This document shows, in pieces, positions 17,801 to 26,669 of a stretch of DNA of 64,000 bases; within the stretch, counting starts at the first letter, position 1; every line of letters begins with the position of its first letter. The position numbers and the translations under genes are program-made. The DNA is from Pseudomonadota bacterium. Lineage in GTDB: Bacteria > Desulfobacterota > Desulfovibrionia > Desulfovibrionales > Desulfovibrionaceae. The notes under the pieces are model-generated. The model did not search any database, was not told the DNA's origin, and saw nothing but the letters and a program-made list of their open reading frames with translations. The DNA lies in the NCBI GenBank assembly GCA_023390395.1, contig JAEWCY010000216.1, positions 1 to 64,000 on the forward strand, given 5' to 3'.

Positions 17801-19099
17801 TTAAAAGCCGTCAATGATGCCATGGACCATGTTCTTCGGGTCCTCGACGTATTCCCGGATCTGCCGGATGGTCATGGCGTTGAACTTGGCGGCGCATGCC
17901 CGGAAGTCCTTGGCGAACTCCTTGGCCGGCAAGCCCTTCTTCTCGTTTTCGGAAATGAATTTGTCCCAGATGGTGTCGCCGACCTCGACCCAGCGCTTCT
18001 TTTCCTCGGGGTCAAGGGTGATGATCTCGACGCCCGCCTCCTTGAGGCCCTTGAGGCCGCGGTCCTCCAGCTTGGTGTAGCCTTCCGACATATGGTTGCC
18101 GGCCAGCCGGCAATTGAAATACAGTTCCTTCTGCATTTCCGGGGAAAGGCTGGCGAACGTCTTCCTGTTGATGCCGTAGCTGATGGCGGTGTTGGACATG
18201 CCGGTGACTGTGACGTACTTGGCGACTTCGTGGAAACGCCAGGGGATCATGCTGCCGACCGCCCAGGCCACGCCGTCGACGACGCCGCGCTGCAGGCCGA
18301 TGAAGACGTCCGGGGTGGGGATGGCCACAGGCGTCGCGCCCAGGCCGATCAAGGTGTTGCGCATGACTTCGCCGCCAAAGCCCATGATCCGCTTGCCCTT
18401 GAGGTCTTCCATCTTGCGGATGGGCGTGGTGCAGATGAGCCCCTGCACGTCGAAGTGGGGGATCCAGCCGAGATGGACCTGCTGGGCCTCGACTTCCTTT
18501 TTGAAGTACTTGGGGTACATCTCCTCCATGATCTGGGTGGCCACGACCACGCTGTTGGAGAGGAAGGGCAGGCCGTCGGCCATGAACAGGTTGAAAGCGC
18601 CCTGGTTATGGATGTGGTAGATCTGCGTGATGTCCACGAGGCCGGCGCGCAGCGATTTCCAACCGTCGACGAGGCTGTGCAGGGACTGGCCGAAATACCG
18701 GTCGAATTTCACCCGGCCGCCGAATTTGTATTCCAGGAAGCTGAAGGTCTCCCAGTGGATGCCGTGGCCGATGTCGCCGCTGTTCGGGTAGTAGCAGGAG
18801 CACTTGAGCGTGAGGGCATCCTTTTGAAAATCTTCGGGCTTCATCTGCGCCTTGTCATTGGGCGTCAGCGGCCGGTCTTTGGCCTCCGCGCCGTAATAAA
18901 TCCACCCGGTGTCGTTGTCCTTGATCAATTCCGGCGTTATCTGCGTAATATACGGAGCGTTTCCCGGCGAAACTTCAGCTGCGGAAGCAAAGCGCGGCAT
19001 CATCGCCCCGCCCATGGAAAAAGCTGCAAGCGTGACGGCAGACCCCTTCAGGAACGTGCGTCGCGACATTGGGGAGTAGCCTTCATACATCCTTTTCAT
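17801..19099 (-). CDS. dctP: TRAP transporter substrate-binding protein (DctP), Tat-exported
   Basis: A 432-residue periplasmic binding protein. The N-terminus carries a twin-arginine signal (MSRRTFLKGSAV, cleavage near ASA-AEV), which suggests export in folded form. The DctP fold motifs are visible: GWKSLRAGLVDITQIYH, IRKMEDLKGKRIMGFGG and PTPDVFIGLQRGVVDG with the conserved Arg-containing helix for carboxylate binding. It captures an organic acid for DctQM; the ligand cannot be read from sequence. The protein is longer than typical DctP (about 330), mainly through an insertion of ~60 residues after the signal. Confidence 0.92.
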   Translation of the reverse strand: MKRMYEGYSPMSRRTFLKGSAVTLAAFSMGGAMMPRFASAAEVSPGNAPYITQITPELIKDNDTGWIYYGAEAKDRPLTPNDKAQMKPEDFQKDALTLKCSCYYPNSGDIGHGIHWETFSFLEYKFGGRVKFDRYFGQSLHSLVDGWKSLRAGLVDITQIYHIHNQGAFNLFMADGLPFLSNSVVVATQIMEEMYPKYFKKEVEAQQVHLGWIPHFDVQGLICTTPIRKMEDLKGKRIMGFGGEVMRNTLIGLGATPVAIPTPDVFIGLQRGVVDGVAWAVGSMIPWRFHEVAKYVTVTGMSNTAISYGINRKTFASLSPEMQKELYFNCRLAGNHMSEGYTKLEDRGLKGLKEAGVEIITLDPEEKKRWVEVGDTIWDKFISENEKKGLPAKEFAKDFRACAAKFNAMTIRQIREYVEDPKNMVHGIIDGF

Positions 19100-20032
19100 G
19101 TTGTCTCCGTTCTGCTTTGTACAATATCGCAGTGAGAATCGTCAGCATACCGTCAATCGTTTCCGTTCTGCTCAGGGCAGACGAAATGATCTCAGACAGT
19201 ATCTGATGGAAAACTCGGTCGCCGAAACGCTCTCCGGCGACGCCACTGATTGTCCATTGTTCTGTATGACGACAAATTCCCTCCTTTTGTTTCGAAGAAA
19301 ATGCCGCGGCATTCTCTCCAGATGGTGATTCATAGTTTCTTCGGGCAATGGTTGCCTGGAAACTCCGTCGGGGAACGCCTGTCTCCTGGGGACGCCTGCG
19401 GACGTCCCGTGCCTCTGCCCCTCCGGACCGGGGCAGCCTCGAAGCCATCCCGTTCGCACCGGCCGCTCCAGCGAAACCGTGCCGCGCAAATCTCGAGGCC
19501 AGCCGGCGCATCTGCATGGCCGCATCCGTGTTCCGGCCGGCTGCGGCCCTGCTCGCGCAACCGCAAGACCTGACTCCCTGGCTCTGGCATGGGCGGCATT
19601 CCCGACACACTGACCGCCGATTTGCCCATCTGCTCCAGAGCGACCGATGGTGCTCCAAGGGCTCTGGATCGGGCAGGACTCTTCAAAAATCTCATTTTAC
19701 GAAAATTCCCTGCTGCTCAGCCTCGCTGTCCGACAGCGACGGAAAAACAGATTCAAGAAACTATTTTACGATCCAGTTTGCACATGCCAGACATGCGCTG
19801 CATACATCAAAGCGTCTCCATAGGCTTTTGCGAAACTATTTCGTCATGCGAAAACACGCCATCCAACGGCGGTTTCAGTCTCGTGGAAGCGTCTGCGCTC
19901 GACCGTCCTTTTACATTTCGGTCGAACCGCTCCCATCTGCTTCGCAATGGGCGAGCGGTCCCTCCGGCATAAAATCCAGAAACATCTTGTTCTAAAAATC
20001 ACAAATAAGAATGCATTTGATACTGTTCACAA

Positions 20033-20048
20033 AGCAATGTTTGTACCA
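20033..20048 (-). promoter_or_regulatory. Sigma-54 -24/-12 promoter for dctPQM
   Basis: On the minus strand TGGTACAAACATTGCT fits the consensus TGGYACR-N4-TTGCW at every defined position. It faces dctP. The palindrome at 20202-20223 lies about 155-175 bases upstream, a normal enhancer distance. Confidence 0.7.
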
Positions 20049-20201
20049 TGCAGGTCAATCTCTCAATGTGCTGATTTATCAGTATAAATCAGAATCCCTG
20101 TAGCGCGGTCGCGGCCTTTCATAGTGTTCGCGTTTGGGTACAACCCGGTTGCTTTGCTGTGTAATATATTGAATTGATTTATTAAAAGCAACAATCACTC
20201 T

Positions 20202-20223
20202 GGTGTACCGAAAGGAGTACACC
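20202..20223. promoter_or_regulatory. Palindromic UAS candidate
   Basis: GGTGTAC and GTACACC form a perfect 7-bp inverted repeat around the 8-base spacer CGAAAGGA. The left half includes GTGTACCGA, the nonamer shared with two other intergenic regions of the island. This is the most complete copy and may define the binding site of the PAS-AAA+-Fis regulator. Confidence 0.6.
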
Positions 20224-20427
20224 GGCATACCAGAAAATCCGAACACAACAAAATACATGCGCCGAGATGTTGCTTAAACGGAAAGACTTCTGTCGATGGA
20301 ACAGACGGGTCGACGGCTCAGTTGAAAACGGCCAGCAACATGCCGCCGCCGGCCCTGACAGGTACGGCTGCGGGAAAAAGCCGGATGCTGCGTCAAATTT
20401 GCATCGCGTGCTGTCAGAGTAGAAAGA

Positions 20428-20466
20428 AGCGCCGACGCGGGAGGAGCGTCTTTCCGCGCCGGCGCT
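20428..20466 (-). terminator. Intrinsic terminator after chemoreceptor
   Basis: On the minus strand AGCGCCGGCGCGG pairs with CCGCGTCGGCGCT (one G:T wobble) around a 13-base loop and is followed by TCTTTC. It begins about 25 bases after the chemoreceptor stop. Confidence 0.75.
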
Positions 20467-20491
20467 TTGGGCAGGTGGGCATTGCCCCAGG

Positions 20492-22819
20492 TCAGGAGAG
20501 GGCGGGTTGGGCTGCGTTTCCCCGAATGCCGGCCACCAGCGCATTGAGGCTTCGCGCCTGGCCGGCCAAGCTGGCGACCGCGTCCGAGGACTGGGCCATG
20601 GCATTGGCCGTTTCCGAGGCGATGCGGCTGATGGATTCCACGGCGCGGGTGATTTCCTCCGAAGTGGAGGATTGTTCTTCGGAGGCGGTGGCGATGGCCC
20701 GGACTTGGTCCCCGGCGGCTTCGACCACGGCGACGATCTCGCTCAGGGCCGACCCCGAGTCCTCGGCCAGGTGCGTGGCTTCGGCCACGGCTTCCACCGC
20801 CAGATCCACCATGTCCACGGTGTCGGTGGTGCCGCTTTGGATGCCGGTGATGGCCTCGCCGACCTCCTTGGTGGCGTTCATGGTTTTTTCGGCGAGCTTT
20901 CGCACCTCGTCGGCGACCACGGCGAAGCCGCGGCCGGCATCGCCGGCCCGGGCCGCTTCGATGGCGGCGTTTAAGGCCAACAGGTTCGTCTGGTCGGCGA
21001 TGTCGCTTATGACGTTGAGCACGCTGCCGATGCCTCGGGCGCGCTCGCCCAGGTCGCGGATGGAGGTCCGGAGCTGGCCGGCGGCCTGGCGCACCGAGTC
21101 CACGGAGGTCATGACCCGGCTGACGAGCTGCTCGCCCTCCCGGGCCTTCTTCCTGGCCATGTCGGCGTTTTTGGCGGTTTCGGCGGCATTCCTGGCCACC
21201 TCCAGAATGGTGGCGTTCATCTGCTCCACGGCGCATACCGTATCCTGCACGCGGCTGCTTTGCTCCTGGGCTCCCTGGTTGGCCTGTTCGATCTGGGCCG
21301 AGAGCTGCTGCGCCGCGGCGGCCATATTGTCCGACGCGGCGGAGGCCTTCCGGGCCGTGTCCAGCATGAGGGTGTTCTGGGATGCGATCTGCTGCTGCTG
21401 GGTTCGGACCTCGGTTTGGTCGCTCCAAAAGGCGATGGTGCCGAGCAGGTTGCCGTCCATATCATAGAACGGCGTGGTGATGATGACGACTTCCAGGGTT
21501 TTGCCCGAAGGAGCGACATGGGTGCGCTCGGCCGTGATCATGTGCCGCTCTTGCAGGGCCTTCTCGGAATTGGTCGCCCGGTCGGCGTCTCCATAGTAAA
21601 AGCTCCCGGCCGACTGGCCCACGTAGCTTTCGGGCGGTCCGGGCTTCTCGATCAGGTCGCACATGGGCTGGTTGACCCAGGACATCTTGCAGTCGGGCCC
21701 GATGATCGCGCAAGGGGTGGGGATGCCGTTGACCACGCCCTGCGCGAAGCCGAGCCGCGTCTTGAGTTCCCCGACCATGCGCCTGAGGTTGTCCGCCAGC
21801 ATGGCCAGTTCGAACCGGAACCGTCCTGTCAGGGTCACGTTGAAGTCGCCCGTGGCCACATGGGAAGTGAAGGCGTCGATGGTGCGCAGGGGGCCGAAGA
21901 CCAGCCGTCGGTTGGCCACGGTGATCACGGCCACCACCGCCGCCGCCACGAGGGCGCCCAGGCCGAGAAGCACCGTGCGCTGGCGCGTCGCCCCGGCCAT
22001 GAGTTCGTCCTCGTATTCGGACATGCATACGAGCCAGCCCGTGGCCGGAACCTGGGCCACGGCCATCTGCTTGACCTCGCCGCCGAGCGTGTAGCGCACG
22101 AGGCCCTTGGGCAGCTTCAAGGCCTGGCGCACATAGTCCTGGTCCGTGGTGTCGCGCAGCAGCTGGTCCTTGTTCATGGCGTGGGCGATGGAGACGCCGG
22201 CCTCGTCGAGCATGAAGGCGTACCCCCGCTTCCCGAACCGGATGGGATCGATGTATTCCTTGGTGATGGCCTCCCACATGGTCGAAACGGCCACGCCGCC
22301 AAGGACTTTGCCGTCCGGGCCGAGCACGGCGCTCGAGGCGACGAAGATCATGTCCGAGGTGTTCTTGTCGCGCAGGATGGAACGGCTGACATAGGTTTTT
22401 CGGCCGGAGAGGATCGCCTTGCAGTATTCCTGGTCGGCGTAGCTCTTGGTCACCCCGCCCTGTCGGCTGCGGGCGACCACGAGGTTGCCCTTGGTGTCGA
22501 AGAAAAAGATCGAGAGCAGCTCCGGAGAGACTTCCAGGGCGCTCTCGATGATGGCCCCCACGTCGCTCGGTTCGCTGCGCAGGGCCGCAATGGTGGCCGG
22601 TTGGGTGGCCAGGTTGGCGGCCGTGCGCTCGGCGTTCTCGACAAAAAGGCCGAGCACCTTGGTGGTGATGTTCGCCGTCTGGGTGAGGGATTCCTCCTGC
22701 AAAGCCTTGGTGTTGTCGTAGGTGGAGGCCGAGACGTAGGCGATGAGCGCGCCGATGCCCGCTACAACCGACAAGACGACGAAAAGGGTGATGACTCCGT
22801 TGATGCCGCACTTCCGCAT
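20492..22819 (-). CDS. Methyl-accepting chemotaxis protein (dCache, HAMP, PAS)
   Basis: A 775-residue receptor. An N-terminal membrane helix (residues about 8-30) is followed by a double-Cache periplasmic sensor domain (about 35-275), a second helix (about 285-305), a HAMP-like linker, a PAS domain (about 360-470) and the signalling domain with the conserved tip [20 protein letters not shown]. Double-Cache domains commonly bind amino acids or carboxylates. Its position between dctPQM and the GRE genes suggests it detects the substrate of this pathway, but that is inference. An additional cytoplasmic PAS domain would add redox or energy sensing. Confidence 0.93.
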   Translation of the reverse strand: MRKCGINGVITLFVVLSVVAGIGALIAYVSASTYDNTKALQEESLTQTANITTKVLGLFVENAERTAANLATQPATIAALRSEPSDVGAIIESALEVSPELLSIFFFDTKGNLVVARSRQGGVTKSYADQEYCKAILSGRKTYVSRSILRDKNTSDMIFVASSAVLGPDGKVLGGVAVSTMWEAITKEYIDPIRFGKRGYAFMLDEAGVSIAHAMNKDQLLRDTTDQDYVRQALKLPKGLVRYTLGGEVKQMAVAQVPATGWLVCMSEYEDELMAGATRQRTVLLGLGALVAAAVVAVITVANRRLVFGPLRTIDAFTSHVATGDFNVTLTGRFRFELAMLADNLRRMVGELKTRLGFAQGVVNGIPTPCAIIGPDCKMSWVNQPMCDLIEKPGPPESYVGQSAGSFYYGDADRATNSEKALQERHMITAERTHVAPSGKTLEVVIITTPFYDMDGNLLGTIAFWSDQTEVRTQQQQIASQNTLMLDTARKASAASDNMAAAAQQLSAQIEQANQGAQEQSSRVQDTVCAVEQMNATILEVARNAAETAKNADMARKKAREGEQLVSRVMTSVDSVRQAAGQLRTSIRDLGERARGIGSVLNVISDIADQTNLLALNAAIEAARAGDAGRGFAVVADEVRKLAEKTMNATKEVGEAITGIQSGTTDTVDMVDLAVEAVAEATHLAEDSGSALSEIVAVVEAAGDQVRAIATASEEQSSTSEEITRAVESISRIASETANAMAQSSDAVASLAGQARSLNALVAGIRGNAAQPALS

Positions 22820-22979
22820 AACGCCCTCCTTATGTCGTGCTCAAGAAGCCTGCCGGAACGGATCAACAAGGATGCTGGAGCAATTAATTCTGTTTTTGTT
22901 AGATGCAGAAAAAGAATCCGTCCGACAGTCTCGCTTCGAAAAGTCCTGTCAGGCGAAGATTGTTTCGAAAACCTCGGAG

Positions 22980-23738
22980 CTAGTTCTGCTCATGAAAGGT
23001 GATGAGCGCACAGTTTTTACAGATGTCTGGCCCAGGGAATGTCTCTTCCTCATTGTTCAAGACGGTATCTACGAGACAATTGACCGTCGATTCCAGATGC
23101 GTGGCTGGTATAAAGACGTTCACTTCGCCGCGCTCTGTCTTGCCCGAGTTGTAGCTTCCTTTGCAGCAGGGCGACAGATTGAAGGTCTGTTCTTGGTGGC
23201 AATAGATGCTTCCGCCGCAAGCCGACGAACTTTCGCAGACCATTGGACGCAACGGATGGATCTTCATGGCTTTCATGTAGGCGACGGCAAGAGCGTGTGA
23301 TTGCATGTTGTCGCAGTACAGGTGGATGACGTGTGGCGGAATGACGGCCTTTCCAAGAGGTCCGACGGAAATTGCCTTTATGGAATCGCGGGGGAGCCGC
23401 GGTTTGGAACTCAAGATCATTTTGGCTGCTTCAAAATCCGTATAGGCATCCATCAGGGAATGGATGTCGTCTTCTCCGATGTCCTCCCACCCGAAACCGA
23501 TCTTCGCAGAGCAGCATCCCAAACGTTTTTTTTCGGCGACGACCGTTTTGCCTTCCATCCTCGCGGAGATTTCCCACTGACAGAAGGTTAAAGGTTTCGC
23601 CGGCACGACATGGCGGGTCACTTGTTTGAAATAACTCACCTCCTCGTCGGTCGAAAAAAAAGTTACTGCAATCGGATAATGGTACAGGCGAAGCCCTTGC
23701 ATCAACACGTCTTCGATTTCGCGGTAGCTGAGGGACAT
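22980..23738 (-). CDS. DUF169 family Cys-rich protein
   Basis: A 252-residue cytoplasmic protein with the DUF169 pattern: the N-terminal YHYPIAVTFF, a central acidic segment and the end VDTVLNNEEETFPGPDICKN. It is Cys-rich (for example LGCCSAKIG, SSACGGSIYCHQ, LSPCCKGSY), so it could bind a metal or Fe-S cluster. No activity is established for the family. The ribosome-binding site is GGAG five bases before the ATG. It stands between the chemoreceptor and the DUF4125 gene on the same strand as the whole GRE group, so a role in that pathway or in its cofactor assembly is plausible. Confidence 0.8.
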   Translation of the reverse strand: MSLSYREIEDVLMQGLRLYHYPIAVTFFSTDEEVSYFKQVTRHVVPAKPLTFCQWEISARMEGKTVVAEKKRLGCCSAKIGFGWEDIGEDDIHSLMDAYTDFEAAKMILSSKPRLPRDSIKAISVGPLGKAVIPPHVIHLYCDNMQSHALAVAYMKAMKIHPLRPMVCESSSACGGSIYCHQEQTFNLSPCCKGSYNSGKTERGEVNVFIPATHLESTVNCLVDTVLNNEEETFPGPDICKNCALITFHEQN

Positions 23739-24159
23739 GACGACTCCATGGTTCCGTATGGTTCAACGTTGGTTCAACACAGGACGGCTGTCTCCTGCCG
23801 TGCACAGGAGAGGAGAGTCAGGCATATGGATCGTTGCAATTGTGGCAAATCGTAAAATTTTAGGTAGATATAAGTGTAGGAATTAATCGGCATGATGGTG
23901 TTTCGTGAGATTTCAGCGATTGATGGAAATCAAGAATGCCTGTCCACGATGAATGGTCCGTTTCGAGTGGTATAAGGCCTCTTCAAGACGAGGCTCTGCT
24001 GCCATATGATATCCATGGACAAGTGCTGTCAAAGATACGTTTGGGGCAGTTCAAGATGGTGTTCGCAATCAAGAGGTCTTCAGTACTAGTGTTCATGCCG
24101 CAAGCTCTTCAAAGAAGGCATGGCAAAAAGTATACTGTAAGAGCAGGGAATCGAACACG
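23739..24159. other. Intergenic region upstream of the DUF169 gene
   Basis: About 420 bases, AT-richer than average, with no convincing gene. Near the DUF169 start are three spaced copies of GGTTC (two as GGTTCAAC) at about 23751-23775, which could be a regulator-binding direct repeat. At 24143-24161 there is a fragment resembling the 3' part of a tRNA (see findings). Confidence 0.4.
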
Positions 24160-24189
24160 CGGGCAGCCCGAAGACTTTCGGGCTGCCCG
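24160..24189 (-). terminator. Strong hairpin after the DUF4125 gene
   Basis: A perfect 13-bp inverted repeat, CGGGCAGCCCGAA / TTCGGGCTGCCCG, with a 4-base loop, six bases beyond the DUF4125 stop. There is no T tract on the minus strand, but the position fits a transcript end. Confidence 0.7.
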
Positions 24190-24195
24190 TGGTCG

Positions 24196-24816
24196 CTACG
24201 CATGGGTGCTGAAATAGTTGTCGGCTTCATCGGGATTCTCGAAGCCGTATTGTTTGACTTGATGCAACATGTTCTGCTCGGCTTCGCTTTCGCCGCGTTC
24301 GATACGTGTCATCGTGGCAGTATGGTACAGCGATATGGTCTTCGGCGAATAGGTCTTGAGTTCCGCGCGCGTGTATGTCTCTAAAGAGGGCAGCCCGACG
24401 CTGTCGTCCTGGCTGCGCACGGGACGCGATCGATCGCTCAGGTGGGGATAGCGTTTGTCGAGCGCTTCCTTCCACTGCACATGAGTGGAAACAATCTCTT
24501 CAATTTGTTCGGCAGCGACGGGATCGATCGGCGGAAGGCGGTCCGCAAGCCGGGCATATTCCTCAGGGAAAGTGAACTCCATCATGCGTGCATACTTTTC
24601 GCTCATGAGGTTTCGTCCCTGCTCCTGGGCGGATGCAAGATCCTTCAGATAGCTTGCGAGCAGGGCGTCGTCCCAAGAGGCGAATTGGCTGTTGCGCATG
24701 ATGCGAAACGTGGCGTGGTCCATCTGGCAGGCGGCCTTTCCGCCTTTGTTGTTTACGCTGCTGAACATATCCCATTCGATGTCGACGATTGCATCAGTGA
24801 GCAGTTTCTTGTCCAT
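24196..24816 (-). CDS. DUF4125 family protein
   Basis: A 206-residue soluble protein that matches my memory of DUF4125: it opens with DAIVDIEWDMFSSVNNKGG and contains the conserved CQMDHATFRIMRNSQF segment. No function is known for the family. The start is the ATG with AAGGAG seven bases upstream; it lies inside the end of the TPR gene (23-base overlap), so the two are translated together. Its presence in the GRE cluster suggests an accessory or regulatory role in that pathway; this is inference only. Confidence 0.8.
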   Translation of the reverse strand: MDKKLLTDAIVDIEWDMFSSVNNKGGKAACQMDHATFRIMRNSQFASWDDALLASYLKDLASAQEQGRNLMSEKYARMMEFTFPEEYARLADRLPPIDPVAAEQIEEIVSTHVQWKEALDKRYPHLSDRSRPVRSQDDSVGLPSLETYTRAELKTYSPKTISLYHTATMTRIERGESEAEQNMLHQVKQYGFENPDEADNYFSTHA

Positions 24817-25624
24817 CGCGGATCTCCTTGGAAAGCATTTGTCGGCATAGGGCGAGTTTTTCACGAAAAAGAGCCGTGCCTGCGGCGTCCTCGGCTGCGC
24901 CGATACGCCGGAAAGTCTCGAGCGCCCGGGTCAAGAGCGTCGCCGCCTCCTGCCAGTCGCCCAGCTCCGCCAGGGCGACGCCGACATGCCCGAGCGACGC
25001 CGCCGTGGTCTCGTGATCGCCGAGGATTTTCAATTTTATGTCCAGGGCCTGCCGGTGAAACCGCACGCCTTCCCGCTTCTCTCCGCAAACATCCCGGAGC
25101 TTGCCGAGCGCATCGAGGCAGGTCGCCACTTGGAGCGAGTCGTGCCCGTGGTTTTTTTCCCAGGCGGCCATTGCTTGAAAAGTCAGGCTTTCCGCCTCGG
25201 CCAGGCGTCCGAACTTGTAGGCTCCGGCGGACAGGAAAAAAGCCGCGGTCGCCGTTTGCGCATCCTCTGGCCCATACAGTTCGACAAGATTTTCCAAAGC
25301 GCCGCGGCCGATCTCCATGCCGGATTCCAGACTGCCGACAGCGATCAACGATCGAGAGAGAAGGACCATCGTACGCGTTGTGCTCGGATCTTTTGCGCCC
25401 AAGGCGGATAAAAGCAGTTCCCAGCTCTCTTTCAGCCTCGAGCAGGCGTTTTCATAGTCGTTTTGAACGAGATGACAGGCGCCGAGGCCAAAAAGAACCG
25501 ATCCTTTTTCCTGCGCCGTAAGGTGCTCCATTCGCGACAAATCATCGTATACGCGCATCGCCTCTTCGATCTTGCCAGTTGAGACGAGAAGGTCGGCCGC
25601 GGCAATTTGCTCTTGGGTATTCAT
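24794..25624 (-). CDS. Tetratricopeptide-repeat protein
   Basis: A 276-residue all-helical protein with about five TPR-like repeats (for example EEAMRVYDDLSRME, GRLAEAESLTFQAMAAWEK, REGVRFHRQALDIKLKILGD, WQEAATLLTRALETFRRIG). TPRs bind partner proteins. The ATG of MNTQEQ is used; an in-frame GTG at 25666 would add 14 residues, and neither has a good ribosome-binding site. It overlaps the DUF4125 gene and probably forms a complex with its product. Confidence 0.8.
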   Translation of the reverse strand: MNTQEQIAAADLLVSTGKIEEAMRVYDDLSRMEHLTAQEKGSVLFGLGACHLVQNDYENACSRLKESWELLLSALGAKDPSTTRTMVLLSRSLIAVGSLESGMEIGRGALENLVELYGPEDAQTATAAFFLSAGAYKFGRLAEAESLTFQAMAAWEKNHGHDSLQVATCLDALGKLRDVCGEKREGVRFHRQALDIKLKILGDHETTAASLGHVGVALAELGDWQEAATLLTRALETFRRIGAAEDAAGTALFREKLALCRQMLSKEIRDGQETAH

Positions 25625-25920
25625 ATATTGAAGGAGTGAACGGAATCGACTTCTCTTGTCCGTCACGATTTACAAGGTTGTGAATTCGCCTCTGGACACA
25701 AAGAACATGGTCAACGCCAAAAAGCTTTTCGCAACAAGTCGATGTTTGAATACTTGCTTTGTATTCGCATGATCCAAGCTGAAGCTCCGGATGGTCCCGT
25801 CATGCATGCCTCGTCCCTTCTCCAGGATACGAACCCCGGTATTTGTCTTTTTTTGCTTAACTTCTAGAATTTCCAGCAATTATTACGCTACTTGATTGGC
25901 GACAGTGTCCTCGGCGCAAC
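25625..25920. other. Intergenic region upstream of the TPR gene
   Basis: About 300 AT-rich bases. No gene is supported; a short minus-strand frame at 25670-25879 lacks a good start. I see no clear promoter. Confidence 0.4.
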
Positions 25921-25958
25921 AAAGAAAAAGGGACATCCGCCGCGCGCGGATGCCCCTT
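25921..25958 (-). terminator. Intrinsic terminator of the GRE-hesB operon
   Basis: On the minus strand GGGCATCCGC pairs with GCGGATGTCCC (one bulged base) and is followed by TTTTTCTTTG, seven bases past the hesB stop. It ends the GRE-hesB-hesB transcript. Confidence 0.8.
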
Positions 25959-25964
25959 TCGGCT

Positions 25965-26258
25965 TCAGCCGGCCTTCACGCCGGGCATGCCGTTCTCGGC
26001 GGCAAAGATGTTGTATTGCGAGCCGTAGGTCTCAATGACGTCGTCGCTGACCACGAAGGGTATGCCGTCGACCTGGACTTCCTGCTCCTCGTCGACATCC
26101 GACCGCTCGTCAAGGCTCACGCGAAGTTCCATATGGCTTTTACAGCCGCCGCCGACCTTGGATTCGTAAATCCGGAACACGGGATTTTGACCACTTTCTT
26201 CTTCCAAAAGTTTCTTGAACTTGGCGGAGACTTCAGCGGCAATGGAAATGTTCAGCAT
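25965..26258 (-). CDS. HesB/IscA-like protein, Cys form
   Basis: A 97-residue protein of the HesB/IscA (Fe-S biogenesis) fold. Only the first of the three IscA metal ligands is kept: Cys39 in KVGGGCKSHMEL aligns with Cys35 of E. coli IscA, while the C-terminal Cys-x-Cys is replaced by NGMPGVKAG. This shortened type is not a classical IscA scaffold. It lies 51 bases downstream of a near-identical-length twin with a TGA in place of this Cys codon, and both follow the GRE gene. A role in handling a metal or sulfur centre for the GRE or its activase is possible but not shown. Confidence 0.85.
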   Translation of the reverse strand: MLNISIAAEVSAKFKKLLEEESGQNPVFRIYESKVGGGCKSHMELRVSLDERSDVDEEQEVQVDGIPFVVSDDVIETYGSQYNIFAAENGMPGVKAG

Positions 26259-26309
26259 TGCATATCCTTTTTGAGTGTTGAAAATTACCTTGTACTGGAG
26301 TTGCTTCGT

Positions 26310-26603
26310 TCAGCCGGCAGTTACGCCGGGCAGACCATTTTCAGTGGCGGCGATGCTGTATTTGGAGCCGTACCCGTCTATGACTTCGTTGGCGACGACG
26401 AAGGGCATGCCTGCCACCTGGGTTTCCTGCTCCTCGTCTGCATCCGTCCGCTCATCAAGACTCACCCGGAGTTCCAGATGACTTTTTCAGCCGCCTCCGA
26501 CTTTTGTTTCGTAGATTCGAAAGACGGCGTTCGGATCGCCTTCCTCTTCCAGGATTTCCTTGAACTTGGCGGAAACCTCAGGCGTAACGGCAATTTCTAG
26601 CAT
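26310..26603 (-). CDS. HesB/IscA-like protein, probable selenoprotein (Sec39)
   Basis: The reading frame from ATG 26603 to the final TGA at 26312-26310 has 97 codons, the same as its twin, with one internal in-frame TGA at 26489-26487 (codon 39). The twin has Cys39 at that exact site within an otherwise highly similar protein (shared EVSAKFK, VFRIYE, KVGGG, RVSLDER). Downstream sequence stays in frame and conserved over 58 more codons, so this is not a decayed gene. A SECIS-like hairpin begins five bases after the TGA. HesB-like proteins are among the known bacterial selenoprotein families. The sequence GGAAGAG precedes the ATG. The sel genes needed to insert Sec are not in this window. Confidence 0.82.
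26452..26481 (-). promoter_or_regulatory. Bacterial SECIS-like hairpin
   Basis: Reading 5' to 3' on the minus strand: TCATC pairs with GATGA (5 bp), an internal loop TGGA/CTT, then ACTC pairs with GAGT (4 bp) around the loop CGGGT. The loop starts about 18 bases after the TGA and has G at its second position, which fits the pattern described for bacterial SECIS elements. In the Cys-form twin the outer stem is disrupted by base changes. Confidence 0.6.
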
Positions 26604-26669
26604 GTGCTCTTCCCCGGAACAAAGAGGCGGGGGCTCTCTTGCGGCGAGAGCCCCGCCTCGCGTCATGGA

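Larger units (their letters stand above)
19100..20427. other. Long upstream region of dctPQM
   Basis: About 1.33 kb with no credible gene; frames on both strands have poor composition and no ribosome-binding sites. It contains a near-perfect sigma-54 promoter pointing to dctP (20033-20048) and a perfect palindromic UAS candidate (20202-20223). If that promoter is used, the dctPQM leader would be about 920 bases, which may hide a small RNA, a short peptide gene or a decayed gene. Confidence 0.55.

Noticed and set aside
19348..19995. Plus-strand frame in the dctPQM upstream region
   Set aside because: No domain, no ribosome-binding site, and biased residue content. Treated as non-coding.
25670..25879. 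Short minus-strand gene between hesB and the TPR gene (69 codons)
   Set aside because: It lacks a good start or ribosome-binding site and resembles no family; kept as intergenic.
26487..26489. The in-frame TGA as evidence of a pseudogene
   Set aside because: The frame continues for 58 conserved codons to a stop at the same place as in the twin gene, the TGA replaces exactly one Cys codon, and a SECIS-like hairpin follows. A dead gene would show further damage.
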